A stretch of 64,000 nt of DNA from Sphingomonas sp. S-NIH.Pt15_0812 (GCF_003951315.1 NZ_QLJH01000003.1:62001-126000); one strand, 5' to 3'; counted from the first letter of the stretch, positions 1 through 9,795 are shown. The notes: a model not told the origin generated them from the letters alone. A program made the numbers and translations.

Positions 1-686
1 GCAACCACCAGCAGCCGCAGCCGGCCGAGCCGCACGCCCAGCGACCGCGCCGCCGGCTCGCCCAGCGCCAGCGCGTCGAGCGACCGGCCGGTCAGCGCGA
101 GCAGCAGCGCGCCGAGCGCCATCGGCGGCACGGCCAGCACGACGTCGGGCCAGCTCCGGTCGGTCAGCGCGCCCATCAGCCAGTCCATCGCCTCCGCCAC
201 CACATAGGGATTGGGCGCGACCGAGATGGTGAAGGCGGTCAGCGCCCCCGCCAGGCTCGCCAGCACCGTGCCCGCCAGCACGAAGGTGACGGTGGAATCG
301 GATCGCCAGGTCAGCGCCGCGAGCAGCGCCATCGCCCCGCCGGCCGCCAGGATCGCGGCGACGAACACGCCCGCCCCGCTGGCGGCGGCGAAGACGATCG
401 CCACCACCGCACCCAGGGCCGCCGCCGACGAGATGCCGACCACGCCCGGATCGGCCAGCGGATTGCGCAGATAGCCCTGCAACACCGCGCCCGACAGGCC
501 GAGCACCGCGCCCAGGGCCAGGGCCAGCACCGCGCGCGGCAGGCGAAGCTCCGCCACGATCCACCAGCGCGGATCGCCCGAGAACCAGGCGGTCAGCGGC
601 ACCACCGCCTTGCCGCAGGCGAGCGAACCCAGGAACAGCGCCGCCACCAGCAGCGCGAGCATGGTCAGATGGATCGATCGGCTCAT
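1..686 (-). CDS. btuC: BtuC/FecCD-family ABC transporter permease (3' end outside window)
   Basis: Inner-membrane permease of a vitamin B12 (or siderophore) importer. The visible N-terminal 228 residues start with MSRSIHLTM and contain several strongly hydrophobic helices. The family pattern LRLPRAVLALALGAVLGLSGAVLQ is present in segments (RLPR, GAVLQG, NPLADPG), as expected for BtuC/FecD. Its ATG overlaps the TGA of btuF by four bases, so the two are translationally coupled. The C-terminus and the ATPase gene lie beyond base 1. B12 rather than iron is inferred from the upstream riboswitch. Confidence 0.9.
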   Translation of the reverse strand, partial: MSRSIHLTMLALLVAALFLGSLACGKAVVPLTAWFSGDPRWWIVAELRLPRAVLALALGAVLGLSGAVLQGYLRNPLADPGVVGISSAAALGAVVAIVFAAASGAGVFVAAILAAGGAMALLAALTWRSDSTVTFVLAGTVLASLAGALTAFTISVAPNPYVVAEAMDWLMGALTDRSWPDVVLAVPPMALGALLLALTGRSLDALALGEPAARSLGVRLGRLRLLVV

Positions 687-1471
687 GGCCCCTCCTGGCG
701 GATCGCCGCGAGCCGGTCGAGCGCCGGCGGAATCGCGGGACCGCCGCAATAGAGCAGGGCCGGGTCGATCGTCGCCGCCCGGCTGTGCGGCAACAGCCGT
801 TCGCGCAAGCTTGCGAGCCGGTTGCGGTCGGGCGCGATCACCAGGTCCGGCGGGTGCGCGACCAGCGTCTCCGCCGGCAGCCGCCCGGTAAAGGCCAGGC
901 CATAGCCCGCCGCCGCATTGGTCAGGCCGACATGGGTCATCGCTTCATCCAGCAAGGTGCCGCCGCCATTGGCGAGGTCGCCGGAGATATAGAGCAGGGC
1001 CCGTGGCCGCCGCGCATCGGTCGGCCGGGTGCGGCGGAGCGCCCGTTCGACGTTCTGGACGATCCGCTCGCCGGCCGGAACCGCCCCCACCGCCCATGCC
1101 AGTTCGCGCACCTGCGCCTCGCTGGCGGCGATGGTGGCGGGGATGCCGAGATAGAGCGTCTTCAGCCCGGCGCGGGCCCAGGCCTCCCGCGTGGCGGCTG
1201 CGGTGAAGCTGGAGGCGACGACCAGGTCGGGCCGGAGCGCGATCACCTCCTCCGCCGTTCCCGCCGTGGCGCGGAAGCGGCGCGCAAGGGCGAGCGGGAT
1301 CGAGGAGGCGCCGGGCGTTTGCGAATAATGGCTGATCGCGGCGATGCGGGCGGGCGGCACCATGTGCACCAGCATCGCATCCGCGCACGGATTGGTCGAG
1401 ACGATGCCCCCGCCCCCGCCCGGCGGCTGCGCGCAGCCGGCGAGCAGGAGGGCGAGGACCAGCGCGCGCAT
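683..1471 (-). CDS. btuF: B12-type ABC transporter substrate-binding lipoprotein
   Basis: Periplasmic ligand-binding component, 262 residues, close to the size of E. coli BtuF. The N-terminus is a lipoprotein signal with a LLAGC lipobox, so it is probably anchored by an acylated Cys about 12 residues in. The body has the TroA/BtuF-like layout: a STNPCAD start, then a LRPDLVVASS segment and a PPDLVIAPD segment in the second lobe. It lies one base downstream of btuB and overlaps btuC by ATGA. Ligand identity rests on the operon's cobalamin riboswitch rather than on binding residues. Confidence 0.88.
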   Translation of the reverse strand: MRALVLALLLAGCAQPPGGGGGIVSTNPCADAMLVHMVPPARIAAISHYSQTPGASSIPLALARRFRATAGTAEEVIALRPDLVVASSFTAAATREAWARAGLKTLYLGIPATIAASEAQVRELAWAVGAVPAGERIVQNVERALRRTRPTDARRPRALLYISGDLANGGGTLLDEAMTHVGLTNAAAGYGLAFTGRLPAETLVAHPPDLVIAPDRNRLASLRERLLPHSRAATIDPALLYCGGPAIPPALDRLAAIRQEGP

Positions 1472-1472
1472 C

Positions 1473-3347
1473 TCAGTCGAGCGTCACGCGGATGCCGCCA
1501 TAGGCGGCGCGGCCATAGGTGCCGTAGCCGGCGATGACCCGGTAATCCGCGTCGAACAGATTGTCGACGCGACCATAGACCGACAGGCGATCGCCGATCG
1601 GCAGTTCGGCGCGCAGGCTGGCCAGCGCATAGCCGTCCAGCCGGACGCTGTTGGCGGCGTCGTCGTAACTGTCGCCGACCATCTGTACCGTGCCGCCGAC
1701 CGACAGGCCGAAGGGCAGCCGATAGTCGACATTGACCGCCGCCGTCTCCTTGGGCCGGCGCGCCAGATCGAAGTCGAAGGCCGCGCCGGGCGTGCGGTTG
1801 CGGCTGTCGATATAGGAGACGTTGCCGGACACGGTCAGCGCATCGACCGGGCGCAGCGCGACGGTGAACTCGACACCCTCGGCCCGGGTGCGCTGGATAT
1901 TGTCGTAACGGCCGAAGGGATAGGCCGCGCACTCGGTCGCGCCGGCGCAGTTGCGGAAGCTGATCTGGTTGCGCGTGTCGCGGTGGAACCAGGTCGCCCC
2001 GATCCGCATCCGGCCCTCCACCAGCGCCTGTTCGACGCCCAGGTCATAGTTGCGCGCCGTCTCCGGCCGCAGCGCCTCGTTCCCATAGGCGCTGTAGAGC
2101 TGGTAGAGCGTCGGGGCCTTGAACCCCTCGCCATAGCTGGCGCGCAGCGTCGTGCCGGTCGCCAGCGCCCAGGCCGCGTCCGCGCCAAAGGTGGTGCGAC
2201 CGCCGAAACGCTGGTGATCGTCATGCCGCACGCCGCCGGTGACGGTCAGCGCGCGGATCGGCTGGACGATCGCTTGGCCATAGACGCTGGTGATGCCGAC
2301 CGAACGCTTGAGGAAGCCGTCGTCATAGCGGCTGGTCTCATGCTCGACGCCGCCGACCAGGCGAACCGGCTCGGCCAGCCGGAAATCACCCTGATATTCA
2401 TAGCGTTCGGACCGGCCCCGGCCGATGAAGCTGGGTTCGGTGCCGAAGGCGGGCTCGTAATTGTCGCGGTTGATATCGGCGATGGTGAAGGCCACGCGAT
2501 TGCGGAAGCGGCCGTCCAGCAGGTTCGCATGGACGCCGGCATAGCCATAGACCTCCTGCGTCTTGGCATAGTCGGCAGTGTCGGCCAGCGTGTAGTCGGG
2601 CGGCGGGAAGCCATCCAGCCCGACGCGGCTATGCGCATACCAGCCCGACAGGTCGATGCCGATGTCCTGGGTCAGCGCCACCGTCGCGCGGCCGTTCGCG
2701 CCATATTGGCGATATCCGTCCCGCTCCCGGCCATTGGCGGCGGCGGAGATGCCGTCGCTGTCCAGATAGCCGCCGGTCAGCGACAGGGCGAGCGGCCCAG
2801 TGCCGCCCGACACGCCGGCGCTGGCGAAGGCGCTGTTCGCATAGCCATATTCGGCGCGCGCATGGGCGCGGAACCGGTCGGTCGGCGCCTGGGTGATGAT
2901 GTTGACGACGCCGCCGATCGCCTGGCTGCCCCAGGGCACCGAGTTCGGCCCGCGCAGCACCTCGATCCGCTCGATCGACGAGGAAAGCAGGTTGGCGAAG
3001 TCGAAGCCGCCGCCGGGCGAGGACGGATCGTTGACGCGCACGCCATCGATCACGACCAGGGTCTGCTCCGCCTCCGCGCCCCGGATGCGCAAGCTGGTCA
3101 GGCCGCCGATCCCGCCATTTCGGGTGACGGTGACGCCCGGCGTGGTCGACAGCAGGTCGGCGATCGAGACGGTCTGGCGCGCCTCGATCTCCGCCCGGTC
3201 GATGACGGTCATCGCCTGGCCGACCTCGTCCAGCTTCTGGGGCGCGCGGGCGGCGGTGACGACGATCTGGTCGTCCTCCGGGGCCGACTGCGCCAGCGCG
3301 GGAGCGGCGGCGGCAAGCGCCAGGACGGACACGGCAAATCTCAACAC
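1473..3347 (-). CDS. btuB: TonB-dependent outer-membrane vitamin B12 receptor
   Basis: Outer-membrane beta-barrel receptor, 624 residues from the chosen GTG start. A signal peptide (VLRFAVSVLALAAAAPALA) is followed by a TonB box (DDQIVVTAARAP), a plug domain (LLSTTPGVTV, IRGAEAEQTLVVIDGVRVND, WGSQAIGGVVNIIT) and a barrel ending in an aromatic-poor VTLD. The reading frame stays open 50 codons further upstream, but those codons run through the cobalamin riboswitch. GTG 3347, with an AGGGGG ribosome-binding site and an immediate signal peptide, is therefore the better start. First gene of the btuBFC operon. Confidence 0.92.
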   Translation of the reverse strand: MLRFAVSVLALAAAAPALAQSAPEDDQIVVTAARAPQKLDEVGQAMTVIDRAEIEARQTVSIADLLSTTPGVTVTRNGGIGGLTSLRIRGAEAEQTLVVIDGVRVNDPSSPGGGFDFANLLSSSIERIEVLRGPNSVPWGSQAIGGVVNIITQAPTDRFRAHARAEYGYANSAFASAGVSGGTGPLALSLTGGYLDSDGISAAANGRERDGYRQYGANGRATVALTQDIGIDLSGWYAHSRVGLDGFPPPDYTLADTADYAKTQEVYGYAGVHANLLDGRFRNRVAFTIADINRDNYEPAFGTEPSFIGRGRSERYEYQGDFRLAEPVRLVGGVEHETSRYDDGFLKRSVGITSVYGQAIVQPIRALTVTGGVRHDDHQRFGGRTTFGADAAWALATGTTLRASYGEGFKAPTLYQLYSAYGNEALRPETARNYDLGVEQALVEGRMRIGATWFHRDTRNQISFRNCAGATECAAYPFGRYDNIQRTRAEGVEFTVALRPVDALTVSGNVSYIDSRNRTPGAAFDFDLARRPKETAAVNVDYRLPFGLSVGGTVQMVGDSYDDAANSVRLDGYALASLRAELPIGDRLSVYGRVDNLFDADYRVIAGYGTYGRAAYGGIRVTLD

Positions 3348-3465
3348 GAACGCATTCCCCCTCTCGGCGGCGTCCGCACCATTGCGCACGCGTCGCCGCG
3401 CGTCGTTCGCTCGAGGAAAATCGCCTCGTCCGCCCCGGTGCTCCCGCCGGCGCGATGGATCGACC

Positions 3466-3648
3466 GTGACGGGCAGGTCTCCTGGCTTCCGGGTCATCGC
3501 CGCCGCCCCGCCTTCCCGGACCGTCTCTGGGTCCAGTGGCCTGTTGGGGCGGCCGCTCGCCGGTCACAGTTGCGGGGACAGCGCCGGGATCGTGGACAAA
3601 CCACTCACCGGCTTCCCTTTTGATCCCCGGTCAGGGGGAACCCGTCAC
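3466..3648 (-). promoter_or_regulatory. Cobalamin (AdoCbl) riboswitch
   Basis: On the minus strand the aptamer opens and closes with an 8-bp P1 stem (GTGACGGG at 3641-3648 with CCCGTCAC at 3466-3473). It contains the highly conserved GCTGTCCCCGCAACTGTGA core (around 3564-3583) and the B12 box AGCCAGGAGACCTGCC (3472-3487). It lies about 120 bases upstream of the btuB start. B12 binding is expected to repress btuBFC. The expression platform between 3347 and 3465 is GC-rich and could sequester the ribosome-binding site, but I cannot fold it reliably by eye. Confidence 0.95.
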
Positions 3649-3680
3649 GGCGGCGCGGTTAGCCGCCGGCGCGGGCCCGG

Positions 3681-4190
3681 TCAATCAGCCTGGCGGCCGC
3701 GGCCCAGCGCCGCGACGCGCGCGACCAGGTCCCGGCACACATCGGGGGGCACGAATTTCGACACGTCGCCGCCGAACAGCGCGATTTCCTTGACCAGCCG
3801 CGACGCGATCGGCTGCAACGCGACATCGGCCATCAGGAAGACGGTCTCGACATGGCGGTTGAGCTGCTGGTTCATGCCCGCCATCTGATATTCATATTCG
3901 AAATCGGCCACGGCGCGCAGGCCCCGCACGATTACGCTCGCCCCCTCGCGCACGGCGAAGTCCATCAGCAGCGAATCGAACGGCACCACGTCGATCGCGC
4001 CGCCGATCGTCGCCACCTCGCGCCGCACCGCCGCCATCCGTTCGTCGAGCGAGAACATGGGCGACTTGGAGGCATTGGTCGTCACCCCCACCACCAGCCG
4101 GTCGACCAGCTTCGCGCCGCGCCGGATGATGTCCATATGGCCGAGCGTGACGGGGTCGAAGGTGCCGGGATAGACGCCGATCCGGGTCAC
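3681..4190 (-). CDS. coaD: Phosphopantetheine adenylyltransferase
   Basis: Penultimate step of CoA synthesis: transfers AMP from ATP to 4'-phosphopantetheine. 169 residues, normal for CoaD. The nucleotidyltransferase signature is at the N-terminus (YPGTFDPVTLGHMDII), and a later FEYEYQMAGMNQ segment is typical of the family. I chose GTG at 4190 because it gives VTRIGVYPGTFDP and overlaps the ispA stop as GTGA. The longer frame adds 34 arginine-rich residues with no family match. Confidence 0.95.
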   Translation of the reverse strand: MTRIGVYPGTFDPVTLGHMDIIRRGAKLVDRLVVGVTTNASKSPMFSLDERMAAVRREVATIGGAIDVVPFDSLLMDFAVREGASVIVRGLRAVADFEYEYQMAGMNQQLNRHVETVFLMADVALQPIASRLVKEIALFGGDVSKFVPPDVCRDLVARVAALGRGRQAD

Positions 4191-5086
4191 CGGTCGCGCT
4201 CCACCACATAGCGGGCGATGGCGCGCAGCAGGTCCGCCTCCGCGCCATAGCCGCGCAGATGCTGCACGGCCTGGTCGACCAGCATCCCGCACTGCGCGCG
4301 GGCGCGCTCGACGCCGAGCAGCGACAGGAACGTCTCCTTGCCCGCCTCGCCGTCCTTGCGCAGCTTCTTGCCGGCCAGTTCCTCGTCGCCCTCGGCATCG
4401 AGCAGGTCGTCGGCGATCTGGAAGGCGAGGCCCAGGTCGTGGGCATAGCCGCGCAGAGACACGCGTCCCTCGGGTGGCACCCGGCCCAGGATCGCGCCCG
4501 CCTCCACCGCCGCGCAGATCAGCGCGCCGGTCTTCATCTGCTGGAGCCGGGTGACGGTGCCGAGGTCGAAGCGCGCCTTTTCCGCCTCCAGGTCCATCAT
4601 CTGCCCGCCCGCCATGCCGCCGGGGCCGGCGGCGCGCGCCAGGTCGAGCACCAGTTCGGAGCGCACGAACGGATCGGGATGCGTGTCCGCATCGGCCAGC
4701 ACCTCGAAGGCCAGCGCATGGAGGCAGTCGCCCGCCAGGATCGCGGTCGCCTCGCCATAGACCTTGTGCGCGGTCGGCTTGCCCCGGCGCATGTCGTCAT
4801 CGTCCATCGCGGGCAGATCGTCATGGATCAGCGAATAGACATGGATCGCCTCGATCGCGGTGCCGACCAGCACGGCGCAGGCGCGATCGACGCCGAACAG
4901 GTCGGCGGTCGCGATGGTCAACAGCGGCCGCAGCCGCTTGCCGCCGCCGATCGCGGCATGGCGCATGCAGCGATAGAGGTCGGCGCGTGGATCGTCGGGG
5001 ATGGCGAGCAGCGTGTCGAACCGGGCATCGACCGCCTCGGCGACCAGCGAGATCGCATCGGGCAGCGACGCGGGCAGAGCGGGCAT
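4187..5086 (-). CDS. ispA: Farnesyl/geranyl diphosphate synthase (short-chain polyprenyl synthase)
   Basis: Condenses isopentenyl diphosphate with allylic diphosphates to make farnesyl diphosphate for ubiquinone, carotenoids and undecaprenyl carriers. 299 residues. Both aspartate-rich motifs are visible: the first DDLPAMDDDDMRRG and the second FQIADDLLD. GGGKRLRP near the N-terminus binds diphosphate. The ATG at 5086 begins MPALPASLPD and lies 7 bases after xseB. The order xseB-ispA is a common bacterial arrangement, usually leading into dxs; here coaD follows instead. Confidence 0.93.
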   Translation of the reverse strand: MPALPASLPDAISLVAEAVDARFDTLLAIPDDPRADLYRCMRHAAIGGGKRLRPLLTIATADLFGVDRACAVLVGTAIEAIHVYSLIHDDLPAMDDDDMRRGKPTAHKVYGEATAILAGDCLHALAFEVLADADTHPDPFVRSELVLDLARAAGPGGMAGGQMMDLEAEKARFDLGTVTRLQQMKTGALICAAVEAGAILGRVPPEGRVSLRGYAHDLGLAFQIADDLLDAEGDEELAGKKLRKDGEAGKETFLSLLGVERARAQCGMLVDQAVQHLRGYGAEADLLRAIARYVVERDR

Positions 5087-5093
5087 CGGCGCC

Positions 5094-5357
5094 TCAGCCC
5101 GCGGCGAAGGGGCGCGTGCCGGCGGGCTTGCCGTCCGCGTCCAGCCGGATCGCCTCGATCCGCGCCTGCGCCGCATCGAGCCGCTCGGCGCAGCGGGCGC
5201 GCAGCCGGTCGCCGCGCTCGTACAGGCGGATCGACTCGTCCAGCGTCGCGTCGCCGCTTTCCAGGCGGCCGACGATCCGCTCCAATTCCTTCAGCGCGGC
5301 TTCGAACGACAGATCCTCGACCGGCGTTTCGGGGGCGGATGGGGCGGGTATGTCCAT
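5094..5357 (-). CDS. xseB: Exodeoxyribonuclease VII small subunit
   Basis: Small subunit of exonuclease VII, a single-strand-specific nuclease. 87 residues, with the family core LSFEAALKELERIVGRLESG and LDESIRLYERG, which forms a coiled-coil hairpin that binds XseA. The start at ATG 5357 gives MDIPAPSAPE. The longer frame upstream is unsupported. It is first in an xseB-ispA-coaD run; the large subunit gene xseA is not in this window. Confidence 0.93.
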   Translation of the reverse strand: MDIPAPSAPETPVEDLSFEAALKELERIVGRLESGDATLDESIRLYERGDRLRARCAERLDAAQARIEAIRLDADGKPAGTRPFAAG

Positions 5358-5425
5358 GATTGTTCCTATGCGACACGGGCTTGGCGCAGGCAAGACGTGC
5401 CAGGCACCGGCCGGGCGCGGCAGGC

Positions 5426-5626
5426 TCAGCCGATCGGCCGCGCGCTCCAGGTGTAGAGCAGGGAGACGCCGACCAGCCCCAGCTCGACCGCCGCCTGGAA
5501 GCGGCGCGGCGCGGGATCCCCCGTCCGATGGGTCAGGAACCGGATATCGGCGGTCGGATGCCGCGCCGCCATCGCCAGCATCGCGCCGGTCGCGACCATC
5601 GCCAACAAGATCCGTCGGTTGCGCAT
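5426..5626 (-). CDS. Small membrane protein of unknown function
   Basis: 66 residues. An N-terminal hydrophobic segment (ILLAMVATGAMLAMAA) follows a basic MRNRR start, and a second one (VELGLVGVSLLYTW) lies near the C-terminus, so it is probably a two-pass inner-membrane protein. It sits between the diguanylate cyclase and xseB on the same strand, with 68 bases before xseB. I do not recognise the family. The coding call rests on start context, strand consistency and hydrophobic architecture only. Confidence 0.55.
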   Translation of the reverse strand: MRNRRILLAMVATGAMLAMAARHPTADIRFLTHRTGDPAPRRFQAAVELGLVGVSLLYTWSARPIG

Positions 5627-5675
5627 GATCCCCCCTCGCCCGGATGCTAGGCGGGCCGGCGTCCGTCGACAAGCC

Positions 5676-7376
5676 TCATGCCGCCGCCACCAGCGGCACG
5701 CCGATCCTCACCCGGTTTCGGCCGGCCGCCTTGGCGTCGTAGAGCGCGCGGTCGGCGGCGCGGTACATGGCCTGCCACGCGCGCTCGCTGACCATCGGCC
5801 CGGTGCAGGCGCCGAGGCTGCATGTCACGGTCAGGTCGAACGGCATCCGCACGGAGCGCAGCGCCTTGTGGATGGCCGGGGGACTCATCGCCGCCGGCGC
5901 GGGCATCAGAAGCGCGAACTCCTCGCCCCCCAGCCGCGCCACCAGGGCATTGGCGGGCGCGACCGTGCGCAGACCCTGGGCGAAGTGGCACAGCACCTCA
6001 TCGCCGCTGTCATGCCCGACCTGGTCGTTGATCGCCTTGAAATGATCGATGTCGATCAGGATCAGCAGCTGGTCCGTTTCCCGACCGATCGCGCGGGCCA
6101 GGAAGGCGCGGCGGTTGAGCAGGCCGGTCAGCGGGTCGATATCCGCCAGCATCCTGGCCGCCATCTCCCGCGCCCGCGCCTCGTCCCGCTCGAAACCCAG
6201 CCGGTGGATCCGCCAGACGATGCCGACCGCCGCGACCAGGACCTCGATCGTCATCATCCCGATCGTCACCAAGTCATAGATATTGCTGCCGCGCATCAGC
6301 CCCAGCGACACCATCGTGCGGAAACCGACCAGCAGGATCGGCAGCCCCCAGGCGGCGGCGAACAGTGTCATCCCCCGCTCCCGCCGGGCACTCGCGCGCA
6401 GGAAGACGGCCGGCACGATCGCGATCACCAGGATGTAGAGGCACCCGTCGATGTCATCGAGCATCGTCGCGGCATTCGGCGAAAGCAGCAGGGTCGCGAT
6501 CGTGCTGAGGCTCAGCGCCGCGATCGCCGCATCGCTCATCCGGCGCAGCCGGGGCGTGAAGATGGTCAGTGGGAAGAAGCTGCGCCCGAACAGCAGCACC
6601 AGGATCGTGCCGCTTCCGAACAGCAAGGTCGCGGCCTGCTGGCGAAGGTGGATGTCCAGAGCCGGGTAGAGGATCGTCATCGCGCCCGACGACACGAACA
6701 GAAAGGCGAGCAGGACGACAACCATGCCGACATAGATCAAGATAAAGCGGGCGCGCAGCGCCACGTACAGGGCCAGATGCCCGACGATCAACGCCAGCGC
6801 GATGCCGGCGCACAAGGCATAGACGATGCACAGGGCGAGCGTCCGCTGTTGCAGCGTCGTGAGGTCCAGCACTTCCGCCCCCGGCATCACGCCCCGGACG
6901 GTGGTGAGCTGCCGTACCCGCCACAACAGCCGCACCGGCGCGGCGTTGCGCACCGGAACCCGCAGGACATAGCGCCCCCCGACGCCCATGTAGCGCGGGG
7001 CTTCGTCATGGGTGAAGCCGACCTCGCGGATCGCCCCGTCGGCATAGCGGATGAACAGCCTGACATCGACCGACCAATTGCTGGTGAATCGCACCACATA
7101 GGGTTGGCCGGGCCGCAGCCGCAGCGGCGGCGACAACAGCCAGGCCGCGCCCGATGGAAAACCGCGTTGCCGGACCCGGCAGTCGAAGCGCCCGGTCGCG
7201 TCGAACATCGCTGGGGCATCGTCGCTCGGCTGCGCGGCCACGATGCAGGGACGGAACTGTCCGGAATCGGCCCGCCCCGGCAGGATCAGGCCAATCGTCG
7301 TCGCCAGCGCCGCGATCAGCACCAACGTTCGAACCAGGAACACGCCATCGAGACGTTTGATCGAGGCAAGCACCAT
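5676..7376 (-). CDS. Membrane diguanylate cyclase (GGDEF)
   Basis: Predicted to make cyclic di-GMP. The N-terminus has one transmembrane segment, then a periplasmic region of roughly 170 residues (CDS residues 35-210, resembling the beta-rich 7TMR-DISM sensory fold), then about seven hydrophobic helices. The C-terminal GGDEF domain carries LTGLLNRRAF, IDIDHFKAIND and the active-site loop RLGGEEFALL. The position of the RxxD inhibitory site, five residues before GGEEF, reads PANA, so product inhibition there is not expected. I chose ATG 7376; an in-frame ATG at 7457 would add 27 residues. Follows clpA by about 100 bases on the same strand. Confidence 0.88.
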   Translation of the reverse strand: MVLASIKRLDGVFLVRTLVLIAALATTIGLILPGRADSGQFRPCIVAAQPSDDAPAMFDATGRFDCRVRQRGFPSGAAWLLSPPLRLRPGQPYVVRFTSNWSVDVRLFIRYADGAIREVGFTHDEAPRYMGVGGRYVLRVPVRNAAPVRLLWRVRQLTTVRGVMPGAEVLDLTTLQQRTLALCIVYALCAGIALALIVGHLALYVALRARFILIYVGMVVVLLAFLFVSSGAMTILYPALDIHLRQQAATLLFGSGTILVLLFGRSFFPLTIFTPRLRRMSDAAIAALSLSTIATLLLSPNAATMLDDIDGCLYILVIAIVPAVFLRASARRERGMTLFAAAWGLPILLVGFRTMVSLGLMRGSNIYDLVTIGMMTIEVLVAAVGIVWRIHRLGFERDEARAREMAARMLADIDPLTGLLNRRAFLARAIGRETDQLLILIDIDHFKAINDQVGHDSGDEVLCHFAQGLRTVAPANALVARLGGEEFALLMPAPAAMSPPAIHKALRSVRMPFDLTVTCSLGACTGPMVSERAWQAMYRAADRALYDAKAAGRNRVRIGVPLVAAA

Positions 7377-7473
7377 GTCGGCTTTATAGCCGAAACGGTG
7401 GCGTTTAACGATATTGGCGGCGAAATATCCTATACCGGATACTCCGCTGCCAAACATCCCTGTTTACCGGAGC

Positions 7474-9795
7474 TTACTCGGCTCCGACCGCCGGTTCGGT
7501 CTTGCCGCCCTTGCGGCGCGGCTTGCGCGGGGCGGCGGGTTCGATGCCGAAGGACAGCGCGCCGTCCTTCATGCGCACCGTCACCTCGCCACCATGGACC
7601 AGCTTGCCGAACAGCAGCTCCTCCGCCAGCGGCTGCTTGATCTTCTCCTGGATCAAACGGCCCATCGGGCGGGCGCCATAGAGCTTGTCATAGCCCTTCT
7701 CGGTCAGCCAGTTCTTGGCGGCATCGTCCAGGTTGATGTGGACGTTGCGGTCCGCCAGCTGGAGTTCGAGCTGCAGGATGAACTTGTCGACGACGCGCGC
7801 CACCACCTCGGTCGGCAGATAGCCGAAGGGCACGATCGCATCGAGCCGGTTGCGGAACTCCGGCGAGAACATCTTCTGCACCGCCTGCTCGTCCTCACCC
7901 TCGCGGGTGAGCATCCCGAAGCCCAACGTCTCGCGCGCCATGTCCGCCGCGCCCGCATTGGTCGTCATGATCAGGATGACGTTGCGGAAATCGACGGTCT
8001 TGCCGTGCTGATCGGTCAGGCGGCCGTTATCCATCACCTGCAACAGGATGTTGAACAGGTCGGGATGCGCCTTCTCGATCTCGTCGAGCAGCAGCACGCA
8101 ATGCGGGTTCTGGTCGACCGCATCGGTCAGCAGCCCGCCCTGGTCGAAGCCGACATAGCCCGGCGGCGCACCGATCAGCCGGCTGACCGAATGCCGCTCC
8201 ATATATTCGGACATGTCGAACCGCTGGAGCGGGATGCCCATGATGGTCGACAGCTGCTTGGCCACCTCGGTCTTGCCGACGCCGGTCGGGCCGGTGAACA
8301 GATAGTTGCCGATCGGCTTTTCCGGATCGCGCAGGCCCGCCCGCGACAGCTTGATCGCCGAGGCCAGCTTCTCGATCGCGCTGTTCTGCCCGAACACCAC
8401 CCGCTTCAGGTCGGTCTCCAGCGACTCCAACGCCTTCTTGTCATCGGTGCTGACGCTCTTGGGCGGGATGCGCGCCATGGTGGCGATCACCGCCTCGATC
8501 TCGCGCGAGGTGATCGTCTTCTTGCGCTTGGCGGGGGGCACCAGCATCTGCATCGCGCCCACCTCGTCGATCACGTCGATCGCCTTGTCGGGCAGCTTGC
8601 GGTCGTTGATGTAGCGCGCCGACAGCTCGACCGCCGACTTGATCGCATCGGGCGTGTACTTGACCGAATGATGCTCCTCGAAGGCGGAACGCAGGCCCGC
8701 CAGGATCTTGATCGTGTCCTCGATCGTCGGCTCGTTGACGTCGATCTTCTGGAACCGGCGCAGCAGCGCGCGGTCCTTCTCGAAATGGTTGCGGAACTCC
8801 TTGTACGTCGTGGAGCCGATGCAGCGGATCGTGCCGCCCGACAGGGCTGGCTTGAGCAGGTTGGACGCGTCCATCGCGCCGCCGCTGGTCGCGCCCGCGC
8901 CGATCACGGTGTGAATCTCGTCGATGAACAGCACCGCGTGCGGCAGCTTCTCCAGCTCGTTGACGACCGCCTTCAGCCGCTCCTCGAAATCCCCGCGATA
9001 GCGGGTGCCGGCGAGCAGCGCGCCCATGTCGAGCGAATAGATCACCGCCTCGCGCAGCACGTCGGGCACCTCCCCCTCGACGATCTTGCGCGCCAGTCCC
9101 TCGGCGATGGCGGTCTTGCCGACGCCGGGATCACCGACATAGAGCGGATTGTTCTTCGAGCGGCGGCACAGGATCTGGATCGTGCGATCCACCTCCGGCC
9201 CGCGACCGATCAGCGGATCGACCTTGCCACCCTTCGCCTTCTCGTTGAGATCGACGGTGAACTGCTTGAGCGCGCTTTCCGTCTTGCCCTTCTCCTGTCC
9301 CTTGGCGGGTTTTTCCTCCTCGGCGCCCTTGGGCGTGGAGGCCTCGGTCGCGGCGCTACCCTTGCCGACGCCGTGGCTGATGAAGCTGACCGCGTCCAGC
9401 CGGCTCATATCCTGCTGCTGCAGGAAGTAGACGGCATAGGATTCGCGTTCGCTGAACAGCGCGACCAGCACGTTCGCGCCCGTCACCTCGTCGCGCCCCG
9501 ACGATTGCACATGCAGGATCGCGCGCTGCACCACCCGCTGGAAGCCGCTGGTCGGCGACGGGTCGGTGGCGGCATCGACCTTGAGCGCGTCCAGCTCGGT
9601 GTCGAGATAGTGGGCGACCGTGGTCTTCAGCTCGCCCAGGTCGACATGGCACGCGGTCATCACCTTGGACCCGTGCTCGTCGTCGATCAGCGCGAGGAGC
9701 AGATGCTCCAGCGTCGCATATTCGTGACGGCGCGAGGAGGCGGCTTCGAGCGCCTTGTGCAGCGTGGTCTCAAGCGCGGGGGCGAAGGATGGCAT
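7474..9795 (-). CDS. clpA: ATP-dependent Clp protease ATP-binding subunit ClpA
   Basis: AAA+ unfoldase that feeds substrates to ClpP. 773 residues. It has an N-terminal Clp-N repeat domain (about 1-145), a first AAA+ module with Walker A GDPGVGKT and Walker B LFIDEIHT, and a second module with GPTGVGKT and [12 protein letters not shown]. The lack of a long middle coiled-coil domain separates it from ClpB. A basic tail ([10 protein letters not shown]) ends the protein. The adaptor gene clpS, often just upstream, is not adjacent here. Confidence 0.96.
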   Translation of the reverse strand: MPSFAPALETTLHKALEAASSRRHEYATLEHLLLALIDDEHGSKVMTACHVDLGELKTTVAHYLDTELDALKVDAATDPSPTSGFQRVVQRAILHVQSSGRDEVTGANVLVALFSERESYAVYFLQQQDMSRLDAVSFISHGVGKGSAATEASTPKGAEEEKPAKGQEKGKTESALKQFTVDLNEKAKGGKVDPLIGRGPEVDRTIQILCRRSKNNPLYVGDPGVGKTAIAEGLARKIVEGEVPDVLREAVIYSLDMGALLAGTRYRGDFEERLKAVVNELEKLPHAVLFIDEIHTVIGAGATSGGAMDASNLLKPALSGGTIRCIGSTTYKEFRNHFEKDRALLRRFQKIDVNEPTIEDTIKILAGLRSAFEEHHSVKYTPDAIKSAVELSARYINDRKLPDKAIDVIDEVGAMQMLVPPAKRKKTITSREIEAVIATMARIPPKSVSTDDKKALESLETDLKRVVFGQNSAIEKLASAIKLSRAGLRDPEKPIGNYLFTGPTGVGKTEVAKQLSTIMGIPLQRFDMSEYMERHSVSRLIGAPPGYVGFDQGGLLTDAVDQNPHCVLLLDEIEKAHPDLFNILLQVMDNGRLTDQHGKTVDFRNVILIMTTNAGAADMARETLGFGMLTREGEDEQAVQKMFSPEFRNRLDAIVPFGYLPTEVVARVVDKFILQLELQLADRNVHINLDDAAKNWLTEKGYDKLYGARPMGRLIQEKIKQPLAEELLFGKLVHGGEVTVRMKDGALSFGIEPAAPRKPRRKGGKTEPAVGAE

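Noticed and set aside
1344..3623. 759-codon plus-strand frame opposite btuB
   Set aside because: Antisense shadow of a high-GC gene: no start signal, low-complexity composition and no motif, while the minus strand encodes a clear TonB receptor.
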